Shown piece by piece: positions 1-12,539 of a DNA stretch of 64,000 nt. The notes under the pieces were generated by a model, which was not told the origin of the DNA, made no database searches, and saw only the letters and a list, made by a program, of their open reading frames with translations. The position numbers and the translations under genes are program-made. The number at the start of each line of letters is the position of its first letter. Positions within the stretch are counted from its first letter, which is position 1. Origin of the DNA: Paralichthys olivaceus (lineage: Eukaryota > Chordata > Actinopteri > Pleuronectiformes > Paralichthyidae); contig NC_091110.1 of assembly GCF_024713975.1 (NCBI RefSeq), positions 20,065,001 to 20,129,000 of the forward strand, given 5' to 3'.

Positions 1-59
1 TGGGGAGCGGGGACGGCGGGACGAGAGACACCGGGCATGAGGTGGAATGAGAGAGCGAG

Positions 60-370
60 AAATGACTTTGAAGAGCTCATCATCTTCAATCTATTTTTCC
101 TGCCGGGGCTCCATGCCGCTGCATAGAGGCACTTCATTACAGGGGAATAACTGTACACAGGCAGAGCCCCGGCCGGCCTCCCCCGGTCCCCTCGGGGCCC
201 CGCGGGGCTCCAGCTGGTTAATACCTCATCACTGGCTTCATTGAACGCTTTAATCTGCACTCCTGTGATCAATAGGAGCCCGCTGTAAATTAAAAGGGCC
301 ATTTCGTGTAATCAACCCTGTTAATGCTCATTCTGAAAACCATTATTTGTGGAAGGTATTTAGGAGAAAA
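60..370. promoter_or_regulatory. Candidate conserved non-coding element 1
   Basis: Complex, non-repetitive, AT/GC-balanced sequence without coding signal, rich in homeodomain-like TAAT cores (GGTTAATACC, GTGTAATCAACC, GTTAATGC). It ends at a (CA)n tract at about 390-418. Called from composition and motif texture only; cross-species alignment was not possible. Confidence 0.35.
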
Positions 371-386
371 TTGCCACCGTGACAAG

Positions 387-421
<35 letters not shown>

Positions 422-639
422 AGTTATCCTGATAAAGATCACTGTGGTCAGGGTTTGAAGAGGAGGTAGCGAGGAGGATGAGGAGAGGGTGAGGAGAGGG
501 TGAGGAGAGGGTGAGGCAGATGGAGGATTTGGTCCAGAGCAGCTGCAGAGGGGCCCTGGTCTGAAGGGACCCGGCAGAAAACTATGCGTAGTTTTTTTGT
601 TCTGGTTCATTCGTAAATGTCCACATGAGGGGAAGAGTC

Positions 640-870
640 TTCTGACATGGTCCTCACATGTTCCTCACGTGTTCCTCATGTGTTCCTGACATGTTCTGCA
701 GGTTCTGTATGTAAGAACAAGCATCTGAGTCAGTGTCTCTGGATAATTTCTGGATCCTGATAAAAATGTCTGTAAACTTCTCAGTGAGCGAGTGGACGTC
801 ACTAAACATCCTGGATGTTATATTTATATTTACACGTGAACGTACGAGTGGACCTTCGTATGATCCTGAA
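640..870 (+). repeat. Dispersed repeat copy (family A)
   Basis: ACATGTTCTGCAGGTTCTGT then ATCTGAGTCAGTGTCTCTGG, preceded by several ACATGTTCCTC/ACGTGTTCCTC words and followed by CTTCTCAGTGAGCGAGTGGA. It shares order with the copies at 22287-22545 and 62420-62560. Confidence 0.65.
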
Positions 871-1294
871 GCACTGATCATGATGAGGTCACGTCGGCTC
901 CAGCTCTCGTCTGAATGCTTCTATTTTCAGTTCAGTGTGAAAACGGCTTTTATGACTTTAATCTTTGTTTTTCAGTCTCGTGTTTCTGTTAATTGTGTAA
1001 ATTATTGTTTCTCCTGGAACGAGACGTTCAGGATCCACAAACCGTCGTCACCAGGTTTGAAATGATTGTGTCTTTTTCCACCAGACAGTTTTAAATCAGT
1101 GAACATTGATGATGGGTTGAGCCGGATGTCGGTGTTTGTGTTTGCCGGTGCGGCTGGGTGGGTCGGAGGCAGCGGAGGAGGGAGGACGACGGGCAGTGGA
1201 GTCCAAAATGGAGTGAGACGGGTGTCTGTGGGGAGAGAGAATAGATCAGTTAGGAAGGAGAAGGAGGGGATGAGCTTCGCTTGCTTGTGCATCC

Positions 1295-1337
<43 letters not shown>

Positions 1338-1344
1338 ATCCACC

Positions 1345-1480
1345 GGGAGCGAAAATGAAATTTTCCAGGCCGCTATTTCTGCAGCAAATTCAATTACTGA
1401 AGGCACTTGTACAAAGAGCTGTGACTTCCCTGATGGTGAGATTGGAAAAGGCTGATGGCTGCAGACAGTGAATAATAGGA
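1345..1480. promoter_or_regulatory. Candidate conserved non-coding element 2
   Basis: Between a (CA)n at 1297-1330 and a GCGGCGGCGG run: GAAAATGAAATTTTCCAGGC then GCAAATTCAATTACTGAAGG and TGATGGTGAGATTGGAAAAG. High complexity and no ORF. Inference from texture. Confidence 0.3.
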
Positions 1481-1776
1481 CATGGCTGCGGCGGCGGCGG
1501 TGGCGGCTGCGGCGGGGGTGCAGGTACGAGCACAGAAAACAATAAGAGTGATGTGGACAGGTGAGAGAGCGAGGACGAGGCCGCAGGTGATAAAAGGTCA
1601 CGAGTTCAGAAAAGTTCTGTGTCATTATCTTGGTCTTATATAAAGTGAGAGGAGATGATGCTGCGACCTGCGATTTACAAACCACACGAGTCATCGTCCA
1701 TCACTTCCTGTCGCAACAAAACACAACTGAGACGATAAGAGCTGAGACAGGCAGGATATTAACCTCACACACACAC

Positions 1777-1810
<34 letters not shown>

Positions 1811-2259
1811 AAACATTATCGTGTTTCACTTTTAACGTTTTTCTCTTTTCAGTTTGTCGTAAAGTTTGAAACGTCTCGTCTGCATTCAAGCCTCGTCACC
1901 AGGTCACATGTTACATTGAACACGTAACATGTGAACTCCAATCGGCTGGTTTGGCTCCATCGTTACTGAGGCCACAGCGACGATAAATACATAGAAAGAT
2001 AAATACATGGATAGACTCAGTTCGTCACGAGCGTTGATACGATCATCTCACACCAACTCATCTTCATCATATTTAACCCACAGGCTCTGTCATGTTTTAA
2101 TTATTTGTTATTGTGAGTCCACACGTCCTCTGGTCCCGGCTCCAGGTCTCAGCTGACGGTCTCAGTCGGCTCCGTCGAGCTTGGCCGGCCTCTGTGTCCT
2201 GTCCTGTAATCCTCGTCGCCTGCTCCTCATTCTCATTGTGTGCTTTTCCTCTAATTTCT

Positions 2260-2576
2260 CCTTTCTCTGCACAAAGCCGTGGCATTACCTGCGAGGAAGA
2301 GGGGGATCTAAAGTATTTGATTCCAATTCCAGGCAAACCCTGAGGGGGACTTCATCAGCACGGCAGCCGCTCATGTTTCACAGGCAGACAGGCGGAGAGG
2401 GGAGAGGAAAGCTATTAAAGTTGTATCTTAAAAGGTCAATAACGTCGGCTGTAATGACTCTGACTGTTTAATCCAAATATGTGTGTGTGTCTGACGTTGA
2501 TAGACCTGAGTGAAGGATCCGTCCTGTCAAAACACCCTGACTGACACGTAATGAGAAACGCCACCTGAGTGTAAAC

Positions 2577-2622
<46 letters not shown>

Positions 2623-2699
2623 AACACTGAACAAACCCCAAAATATGTGTTGTTTTAATATGTTTTTATTCTAAAACACGTATATCCATCTTTCATCCA

Positions 2700-2733
<34 letters not shown>

Positions 2734-3190
2734 TCCGGAGCTGTACCACAGTGATATCATCTCTCCGTCTCCTGAGCAGCTAATGTGATATTTGCCGTCT
2801 CTCTGGCCTCAGAATCCGGTGTCAAGCGACAGATCTCATCTACAATGTGAGACAATTTCCGCAGATGTGAAAAGACACTTTCTCCAGTCAATAGACCATA
2901 AATTGCACTTGGAGAACGGTTTCATCTTAACTAAAGGTTATTCACTTTCCTCCCGGGGTGCAGAGGCTAACCCCTCCTTTTTTAATAATTTGTATGTTTG
3001 GTTGTTTGGTCAATCTGCGCCTCGCTCGCAGCGTCTCATCGCTGAGCCCATCAATCAGGCGCCGCCGCCACAAACCTGCCGCCACAATATTACACGTTAT
3101 TAAAAGGATGATCAGGAGGCAGTCAGGTGTGTGTTGGCTGAGGCCTCGCTTCCCATTTTCAGAGTGCACGGCCCCCGCCGCATAATCTAG
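2260..3190. promoter_or_regulatory. Candidate conserved non-coding cluster 3
   Basis: Two complex islands, about 2260-2460 and 2770-3190, split by GT microsatellites at 2578-2621 and 2702-2730. The second contains ATAGACCATAAATTGCACTT, TTTTTAATAATTTGTATG and an AATATTACACGTTATTAAAA block. No ORF is supported in either. Confidence 0.35.
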
Positions 3191-3199
3191 TGATCCGCC

Positions 3200-5250
3200 G
3201 CCATCGCCGCCGCCTCACCCCCTCTCTGCCAACAAGTGCCGTCGCCTCGGCCTCCTCTATGATGAAACACTGTTTACTCAGGAGCAGCTAGTATCACCTT
3301 CATCAACACGTTAACGTTACATGTGGCTAACATGTTATCTGATGACCACACAACGCAGACGTTAATATGTTGCCGTTAGACGTGTCGTCATCAGACAACA
3401 TGGCGACACATTAACGTTAATGTCGATCATTTAAAAACAAAAAGTGGTTTCAAGTTGAAAATAACGAAACCTGAAGAAATATTAATATTTCACTCAGAAC
3501 ATTTTAATTCCTGATTCCATTTATAGAAAAATCGGAGTAAAACAGGAAATTGGCGTTTTTTTAATTATAAAAAAAAAAAACTCACATTCCGTTTTGTCTG
3601 TCTATGAATGGTATATCGTTATATATAAATTTATATCGTTATATATACATTTATATCGTTATATATAAATATATAGTTTCCTGATTTAGTTTTTCTCTTT
3701 TCAAAACTAAAATCTGTTAAATGTTAAGACTAAAAAACATAAAAAATATAAAATATAAATATAACAGGATAAACAGGAGAAAGAGGTTTTATATATAAAT
3801 GTTTCATGTGTTGAACAATATAAAAACCTTTAACTCCTATAATCATCATCATCATCTTTATCTTTCTGTATGAATTCATCTTTTTTATTTGTTCATGATT
3901 CTGTTTCATTTATTTTCCCAGGATCTGTACGTTTGACAGAGATGTAATGAAAATAACTCAGTGTTTGTTCTGTGCAAAGTCAGAATTATCATCTTCACTT
4001 TATCTTCTGCGTTCAGAGAATTTGTCTCATTGTGCTTCGGGTTTTTGATGAAAAGCTTCAGGAGCTTTAATTAAAATCTGACCTGGTCTCTTCATGTTTT
4101 AACGACATCAGTTCTGTGTTCGCTCTGCGACGTCTGATAACACGACCGAGATCAGCGCTGATCCACAAACCCTGAGAAAGATTTATGATGGATTTAACAA
4201 GGTTTCCAGTTAAACTGCTAAATATTGGTTTGATTACTCAGCACTGGAGAAATTAATGCCTGTATTTAAATTAAAATAAAACCTTATCACGGAGGTATTT
4301 AAATAAGACAAACGATGACAGGACTTAAATAATGACTCTGTCTTTATGTCGGCCTTACATTAATATTACTTTTTATCTCCTTCCAGGATATTAATAATGG
4401 AATACTGTGGGAATTAATACTTTTGATCATTAAGAGTTCAGAGCTGTATGAGTGGGAGAGGTAAGCGCTCAGGTCGTCATTAATAACCATCGTAAAACAC
4501 AGAGCCATGTGGCTCTCTGCTGATGATTGATCATTAATATTAATAACTCGTGGCCTCCTCTGTGTACGTCTTCTCCGGAGCTGCTGCGCCACAACAGGCG
4601 ACGTATTTCATCCACAACCAGATTTAATGTCCCGCTCGCTTTTACAGGTTCAGGACGGCGTCCTCCTCCAACAGTGTCCTCTGACCATCCATGTGAAGTG
4701 TCCACACTCACATCTGGTGACGTTGAGGCCCGACATGAAAAGGTTTGAGACCAAGTTCACTCTACGCGACTTCCTGTCGCGTGGGAGAGTCTCACAGTTG
4801 ACGGGAGTTCATACTTAACGACTGACTGACAGCAGCGGTCACACACAACACGATGTGTCACGGACACGTGTGCTCTCTCTCTGCAGTTGTGGTTGATACG
4901 TGTTAGAAAATCGTCGATCTGTGATTCCAACATTTGTCCGGTCGGTAAATTTGGGCTAAGAATCGAGCAGTGTGAAATAAACATTAGTTCCTGTCCACAC
5001 TGACCCTTTGAGTTTTAAACTCATCAGTGTCGCTATGGTTACGTCTGGTTCACTGTTCTGTCTCCTGAGCTCCAGGTCCCTGTAATGATGAAAGAATCAG
5101 AACTGTAAACTCCTGAGGGACATGAACTCCCCACATTTCTACATGAACACATCCTGTAGTAAAACTCGGCGCTGAGCTCTGCAGCCGAGCGTAGATTTAT
5201 TTCCAACGAGCAACCCGGGGCGGTGCCACCGGTGTTACGATGACCCCATA
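3200..5250. other. Gene-free stretch
   Basis: AT-rich unique sequence apart from the TATATCGT repeat. 4370-4620 has TTAATATT-rich words. No coding, RNA or repeat family supported. Confidence 0.35.
3610..3676 (+). repeat. TATATCGT tandem repeat
   Basis: Three copies of a 22-bp unit, TATATCGTTATATATAAATT and variants, in AT-rich DNA. Confidence 0.85.
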
Positions 5251-5254
5251 CATC

Positions 5255-5880
5255 ACGCCTCGTGTGAGCACATATTAAGTGCTTTTCTCATCCCCTCCCC
5301 GCCCATTAAAAGTAAATAATCCACAGAGAATGAGGCATTTGTTAAGGAGCGGTGCTATTCTTCATACGTGACAGGTATCTGTTTGTACAAAGCTGGGACG
5401 ATGTGTGAGGAGGAAGAGGAGGCGGGAGTGAGTGATGATGTGACAGGACTCTTCTGTCCTGATATTAAAGTCCACGTTGGACCTGCTGTTTAAATAAGAG
5501 CGAGGACGACGACCCAGTGGAACACGTGCGTTAACGTCGGTGCTTCACAACATTCTCTGAATTAAAAACAGTATAAAAAGGTAAAACGCACAACATTCAG
5601 TTCATTAACACAAATTTCTTAATGAGCGAAGAGAGAAACCAATTAGTAATTAAGTGCCACCATCACATGAGAATAAATTAAAATTATGCCGCTGCAATGC
5701 TTTCATGTTGTTGCATATTTATGACGCTGAACTCATTCCATACCTCCACATAAATCATGCAAATTCATGAAGTGAAGGTTTTGTTTTATTACAGCGTATT
5801 ATGTCGTGTTCAATGTCTGAGGTGTCGGAGGAATGAGGTAAAGGCCGAGATGATGGTGGTTAGGCTGGATTATTTATGGC
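5255..5880. promoter_or_regulatory. Candidate conserved non-coding cluster 4 with POU and homeodomain motifs
   Basis: A complex AT-rich island (about 5255-5400 and 5570-5880). The second part has CCAATTAGTAATTAAGTG, GAATAAATTAAAATTATG, and a perfect octamer ATGCAAAT at 5757-5764, with no coding potential. It is followed by a (GT)n at 5905-5950. The strongest enhancer-like texture in the gene-free region; function inferred. Confidence 0.4.
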
Positions 5881-5904
5881 CACTTCCTGTCAGCCGATAC
5901 ACAG

Positions 5905-5953
<49 letters not shown>

Positions 5954-6280
5954 ATCTCAAATGTTCACTTGAGCAGCTTGAATCACTGAGAACATGATAT
6001 TTGTACACGTGTTGATTTGTTTCAGGAGCCACGACACATGATGAGGTCACTTTCACTTTCACTGTTAAATGAGGAAAAATAAATTAATAATCTTACATAT
6101 TTACTAAATAATGATATACAATTATTATTTATTCATCTTTTTTTTCTTTTACTTTTACATATTTTGGTTCATTGTAGTTTCAGTTGCTGTTTTTTTTCTA
6201 GCGTAATGAAAGAAAGTTTCATTTGAACGCTCGGACGTTCTCAGTCCTGATATTTGTGTCTCTACATATATATACATACA

Positions 6281-6316
<36 letters not shown>

Positions 6317-6984
6317 CTGTCTATATATATATATGAATACAAATAAAATAATCTTACGTAGCATGAGTTAGCTACATGTTAGCTTCAACTGACGTTAGCT
6401 TGGTTTTCATTAGAGCTGTTAGTGGCTGACAGTGTCATTGTGATAAAATCCATTTGATCATATTAGAGATGTGAATGGTTTATTTATATGTATAATACAA
6501 TGGTTTAATATGGTATATTTAATGGTAATAATATTTACTCTTGTAATTGTATATAGATTCACAGTAACTGGTTTTATTTTTTGTATAAACGTAATAAATG
6601 ATTGATTTATTCATAGAATGGTACATGAAGACGTAATGACGGTTTTATTTATCCATATAATCGTATTTAAGATGTAATGACTGGTTTAGTGTTATTAATT
6701 TTTCAGAGCGCTCTGGAATCCATCACCAGGCTGCAGGTTTTCCTCTGATTCTTTCAATCACTGAGATGATTCACATGATAAATAATAGATGTGGTCGATC
6801 TGTTGGCAGCGGTCTGAGTCCTGAGAGAAAGCTCTGCGGCGTTAAATGATCTGAGCCGGGATGAAAAGCACACAATGAGCGAGGAGGAGGGTTAAATGCT
6901 CAGCAAATGAAAAGCTCAGAGCATTCATGTCCTCCCTGTCGGTGTCAGGAACTTTTAAACACCACATGGTTCTTCAAAAACTCA

Positions 6985-8115
6985 CCTAAAGTACTGGCCT
7001 GCCGAGCGCCGGCCCCTGACCCGCCGCCGCTCTCTGAACATGATTGCTTTTGTTCTGTCAAGAATATTTAAATGGGGCGGGATAAAAGGCGTGGAGTGCA
7101 GGTCGTAACACGTCGATTCTTCCAAACTGGTACAGATGCTGCGTGTGGGCAGGGTCACAGCTCGGCGGTTAACAAAGCCCTGCATGGTTAAAATGATCCA
7201 GACTGCACATTCACTGCAATTTAGCTTGAGTAATAGACGGGGGTCACGCTGGGTCACTTTCAATTTCCACTTCCAGCGGAGAAAAATGAAAACAACTCAT
7301 TTGCACAAATCTGAATAATTCAGTCACTCAAAAACGGGAGAGATGAAAATATGGGTCTGAAGAGAGGATAAAGAAAGAGGAGGGACACTGTTGCATGGCG
7401 TGCGGTAATGACGGCCGGCCCCTCAGTCGTCTTGCATAAAGGCTAATGATGAATCTGACGGAGGATATGAATCCGGTTGTAAGAATAAAGCCTCCCTTTC
7501 TCTCGGCAGCCTCACTCGGGAGGCTCCGCTGCCTCTGGTGAGCTTTTAAACTTATCATAAATGTATTAAGATTGCAGCGGGCCATGAAACAGCTGTAGAC
7601 AATTAATCTTCTGCAAATCTTATCCAAGGAATTGGTTTCTGCAAAGTAACATCTGCTGCGAGGGGCGATTATTCATGGGCAACGCTCAGCCGCCGCGCTT
7701 TTATGCATAGGGCACGATCATTGCCAATGAAGTAAAAATTTATAGTTTTCCCTGTTCAGTAAAAATAACATTCAGCAGCATTAAAACATCATCCATCAAC
7801 ATTGTCCTGGGGCCCGAGGCCATCCCAGGCAGAGAAATTAAAAAGTATTCATTTCGCAGAGAAGTTGCAGAACGTGCTGCTCCACTGAACTGAGGGGTTT
7901 TTCTCTGCATAGCTGCTGAGAATGAAATTGGAGATGTGGGCTCGTGGTTGCCAGCGTTGCTTTTTGCTCTGGTTGGTGGAAGAGGAGAGATGAACCTCGT
8001 CTCCCCGGAGACGCTGATCAGACAGTGCGGGCCATGATGGATGACAGTCAACATGGACTTGCCAAATATGAAGTTGGAATAAAATCAAAGCAGCGTAATT
8101 TTCTTTGAAAGTAGT
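6985..8115. promoter_or_regulatory. Candidate conserved non-coding cluster 5
   Basis: More than 1 kb without simple repeats or coding signals. Words include GAATATTTAAATGGGG, GCTTTTATGCATAGGGCACG, CAATGAAGTAAAAATTTATA and GACAATTAATCTTCTGC. Both-strand ORFs of 60-104 codons are present but share no recognisable family or splice structure. Confidence 0.4.
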
Positions 8116-8824
8116 TTGTGTGATAAGATGTGTCACAGTTTAGTGTCGAGGAAACTAAACGCTGACGACACAGTTAACGACTGTGGCCTGGATTCACTGA
8201 GCAGCTCCGAACCAACGAGAGGATCTTTAAACCAGGAGACGAGTCTGAGAGGAAACAAGAAGGTTCCTCATGAAGAAAAGAACTTTGGTGATCTTGTTTA
8301 TTTCTAATCAGCTGATGAACTTGAATTCATTGATTCTGATTTCACGTCTCAGTTTTTCATTATTTTCCACAGACAGTGTCTGAGACGAGTCCATAACGAG
8401 CTGTGAGGCCGCGACAGTTATTTCAAAATACATCTAATGAAAATATTAACGTTTAATGTTCGGTCACATGACCATCATCAGCCTCAGCTACCAGAGTGCA
8501 ACACAACATGGAGAATCAATTACGAGTGTACTTAAGTAGTAGTACTTAATAATTACTACTACGGTGACTGACCCTGTTGTCTTTGCTAACAGCTGTTCAG
8601 TCTGTATTTTACAGCTGTTTTCATGGAGACCAGATGTTATTATGTCCAGCGGGACCTGAACACCACGCACTTCCTGTTTACACAGTGGTCATGTGACACG
8701 TGTCCTCAGGCTCGTGAGCGTGGGCGGGGAATACGAGTTTGAAAACGTGATGTCATTGTACCTGAACGCAGTAAAATAATGTGAAAGGTGCAAAGTAAAG
8801 TTGTTCTGCAGGACTGACACGAGT

Positions 8825-9010
8825 ACAAATATATGAATGGGCCGAGCGGAGATTGATAGAGATCCTCGTCTTCATTCCCCGACTGTTGTAATCTCACAGA
8901 TGGCGATATCATTTACAATGGAGGCTGTCAGCTGGAGCCGCGCCAGACGCCATCTTAATAGGAGTTTGATCATCTGTAACTTTGGCTGCGTGTCAGTTGT
9001 TTTGGTTTTT
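8825..9010. promoter_or_regulatory. Candidate conserved non-coding element 6
   Basis: AATGGGCCGAGCGGAGATTG to GGCGATATCATTTACAATGG and CGCCATCTTAATAGGAG: complex sequence in an otherwise low-complexity neighbourhood. Called on texture only. Confidence 0.3.
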
Positions 9011-9264
9011 AAACGAGGAAAAGTTTTAAAAAAAAAAGAATCCCGGCAATCAATCCTCATAGATGTTTCCGTTATTTAGAAAAATAATTCAAGTCATCTT
9101 TCACCGTGGAGACGATGGAACCAAATGATGAGATTCAGAATCCAAGACGAACAGAAGAGTCGACGTCTTCAGTCACGAAGGAAAACGGTTTCTGAACAAG
9201 AGGAATCGAACCCGAACGTCTCATCGCTGAAACAGAAACCGTGTCTCCACAGTCTGAGGTAAAT

Positions 9265-9996
9265 CTACCACGTTTAAACATCTGGATGGAGGAGTTATTG
9301 TTTAAACATCTGGATGAAGGAGGCCACGTTTAAACATCAGGATGGAGGAGCCACGTTTAAACATCTGGATGAAGGAGGCCACGTTTAAACATCAGGATGG
9401 AGGAGCCATGTTTAAACATCTGGATGGAGGAGGCCACGTTTAAACATCTGGATGGAGGAGCCATGTTTAAACATCTGGATGGAGGAGACCACGTTTAAAC
9501 ATCTGGATGGAGGAGGCCACGTTTAAACATCAGGATGGAGGAGGCCACGTTTAAACATCTGGATGGAGGAGGCCACGTTTAAACATCAGGATGGAGGAGG
9601 CCACGTTTAAACATCTGGATGGAGGAGGCCATGTTTAAACATCTGGATGGAGGAGGCCACGTTTAAACATCTGGATGGAGGAGGCACGTTCAAACATCAG
9701 GATGGAGGAGGCCACGTTTAAACATCAGGATGGAGGAGACCACGTTTAAACATCTGGATGAAGGAGCCATGTTTAAACATCTGGATGGAGGAGGCCACGT
9801 TTAAACATCAGGATGGAGGAGGCCACGTTTAAACATCAGGATGGAGGAGGCCACGTTTAAACATCAGGATGGAGGAGGCCATGTTTAAACATCTGGATGA
9901 AGGAGGCCATGTTTAAACATCTGGATGGAGGAGGCCACGTTTAAACATCAGGATGGAGGAGGCCATGTTTAAACATCTGGATGGAGGAGTTATTGT
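9265..9996 (+). repeat. 28-bp minisatellite with GTTTAAAC palindrome
   Basis: About 27 tandem copies of a unit like GGAGGAGGCCACGTTTAAAC plus ATCTGGAT. The 8-bp palindrome GTTTAAAC is present in nearly every copy; variation is confined to CAC/CAT before it and CTGG/CAGG after it. The first and last units carry a shared TTATTGTTT variant. No ORF spans it usefully. Confidence 0.95.
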
Positions 9997-10189
9997 TTGA
10001 ACGTGACGCTCAGGTTCTCGTCTCTTGTGAGGAGGACGGACACTTTGATCTGATGTTAATGAAGCCAGACTTTGATCTGCTTTGATTTATTTGATGAGGT
10101 TGCGTTGAGCGCGTCGGGAGAAGATGTCTCCGTGTTTCTTTTGTGTCGTCGCTCTGTGGAGGTTTATGGACATTTCCCAGAGAGCCGCT

Positions 10190-10425
10190 GGAGCCGACGC
10201 CTTCTGTCTTCATACAACAAGCTGTGAGAAATTGGAAAAGTTGCAGCAATAGATAGGAGGTGACCTGGAAACAAAAGCAATCAAGGCTGGAGGAGGATGT
10301 CGGAGCAGCGGGCCACCAGCGGACGCCATCAGGCTGAAATCCAGCCGCTCTGTCAATAAAAGAAGAAATACCTTCTGAGGCTCGGGGCCGAGGGCAAAGA
10401 GGAGTCTGCAATTTCACACCTTCAT
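10190..10425. promoter_or_regulatory. Candidate conserved non-coding element 7
   Basis: CATACAACAAGCTGTGAGAA to CAATCAAGGCTGGAGGAGGA and CTCTGTCAATAAAAGAAGAA: complex sequence just after the minisatellite. A 144-codon minus-strand ORF overlaps but has no family features. Called on texture only. Confidence 0.3.
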
Positions 10426-11639
10426 GTACCTCGATGCAGGACATTTTTCATGTAACTCCACCTTCTCACTCAGTGAAACACAATCAGTTGTTTGGGACGG
10501 ATTGTGGACGACGACAGAAATGATTCCTCTCATCACAAACGGAGGGAAGAGACGGGATTGGAGGACGAGGTCAGCGACTCGTCCTCCTCCGTCCAATCGC
10601 AGCACGAGGACATAATTATTTTCTAAACTAAATAAACTGGAATTTAACCACAAATCAATCAGATCTCCACTTGAAGAAGTTCAGACTCAATCGTAGCTCA
10701 ATCAAAGCAGGAAAAAAAAATCAATTCTGACCAATTATAGCAGCTTTCATTAGCGTATGTAAATCAGACGCTCAGAGGGAAGATCGGTCTCAGACCCCCC
10801 CCTCCTGGTCAGACCCACTCACGCTGCAGCTTCTTTCTACATGTATGTGACATGTGCTTATGAACACGCACAGACAAATATCTGTTTTAATTTTCAGATC
10901 TGCTTCATTTATTTCACTAGAATAAAAACAACCTGCATCGACGTGGATCGTCACAGTTGCTCTTATCTTTAAACATTGATGTAATCTTTAAATTTAAAGT
11001 CAAACTTGAGCAAACAAACTAATATCTTCGACATGATTCCATATCGTGAAAACGTTAACGAGGTAAATCTGTTAAAAACTAAATTTCATTTATTTGAGAT
11101 TTCTGTTTCAGTGAGGTTTCACCTGACGGCTGATTCTTCATTAGAAGATAAATAAAACAGTTTTTTACATTTACATACTTCACTGATGATTTTATTCATT
11201 AAATGAGTTGAATCACCTGGTTCTCAACAGAAGGGGCGGGGCCCTCCTGAGGGGCGGATTATAAATCTGAGGGTCGTCACTTGATTGACAGGAGACGACT
11301 GTTTTTAGACTTTTCTCTAAACCTCATTTTATTTGAAGCATCAGATGTTTGATGATTGATTCTGTAATTTAAACGACTCATGTTCGTATGAAACAGAGAA
11401 GATTATTATCATCATCATTATTATTGTTTTTGATTGTTCATCCTCACGAGTCAGAAGAAGAACGAACGAGTTGAGGAAACGTTTTCACTCAGATCGTTTC
11501 ACACGTGTGGACCACAGAGGGAGCCGAGCATTCTGGGGGTTCTGCTGCTGGTCAGCGTGGATCTGCTCCGTCCGTATCGATCGTGGTCTCTGAGCCGCTC
11601 AGCCTCACATATATCACAGCGGCAGCAGCGAACAGACGC

Positions 11640-12205
11640 ACAACAACGTATTTAAAGACATTACGCTGCGACTAATGGCGAGCGTTGGAGCGAGCCTCAG
11701 TCATTTAGCCCGTGAGTGGTCGGAGCGCTCGCTTCCCAGCACAGCGTCATTTAAAATGATGTCCTCTGTGGACTACATTCACTGGGATTCAATTTGGAAA
11801 TGTATTCATATTTACTTAGTGTACCTGCATTGCATTTGTATAGATCAGTGGAGGGTAAAAGTAAAATTGAGCAAATTGAATGAGCATATCCAGAGGTTGT
11901 GAGGAGTCTGCAGCCGGGGTCAGTCCAATGCCTTTTATGATGTCCCTCTGAAATCTATCTGAATCACATTAAATTGGATATAAAGATGTGCAGACACATA
12001 CATCACAGTAAATGGTGTGGTGGAGCATCGCTCGCCAAGAATCCCACCTCAACAATCGGGTTATAGAATCGGCTTTAGATCCTATTAATAATTCACAATC
12101 TTGTTAGGGGAGAACAAACATTTCTGTTCAAGCAATTTGAGTCTGGGGATTGTTATTAGAGGCGTGTGCTGCAGCCGCGGCCTCGCCAACACACGTAAGC
12201 CCGTC
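11640..12205. promoter_or_regulatory. Candidate conserved non-coding cluster 8
   Basis: About 560 bp of complex sequence with TGTATTCATATTTACTTAGT, GCATTGCATTTGTATAG, CACATTAAATTGGATATAAA and CCTATTAATAATTCACAATC, ending before a (GT)n at 12281-12331. No ORF with support. Enhancer role inferred. Confidence 0.4.
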
Positions 12206-12280
12206 TGTGTGTGGAGGAATCACTCTGAGCTATTTCACAGTGTCTGGCTTCTTTATTAAAGCAGCGTCACAGGAAACATG

Positions 12281-12331
<51 letters not shown>

Positions 12332-12539
12332 ATGCAGCACTTTGTTCTGAGCAGGAGACGCAGGAATCACATCATCATTTCACCACAAACTCGCGTCGCA
12401 GCGTTTCAGGGCCGCAGCTCTTTATCGATCATCACGTGACAATCGTCTCCATCGACTGGAAAACGTTTGCAAATCAAAAATCCAGTTTTGAGAATTTTGA
12501 CAAAGATGAAAAACATTTTTTCTTCAGATCGTCTCTGGA

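Noticed and set aside
10010-10444. 144-codon minus-strand ORF
   Set aside because: No recognisable family or domain, no splice partners, unremarkable composition; the DNA looks more like a non-coding element.
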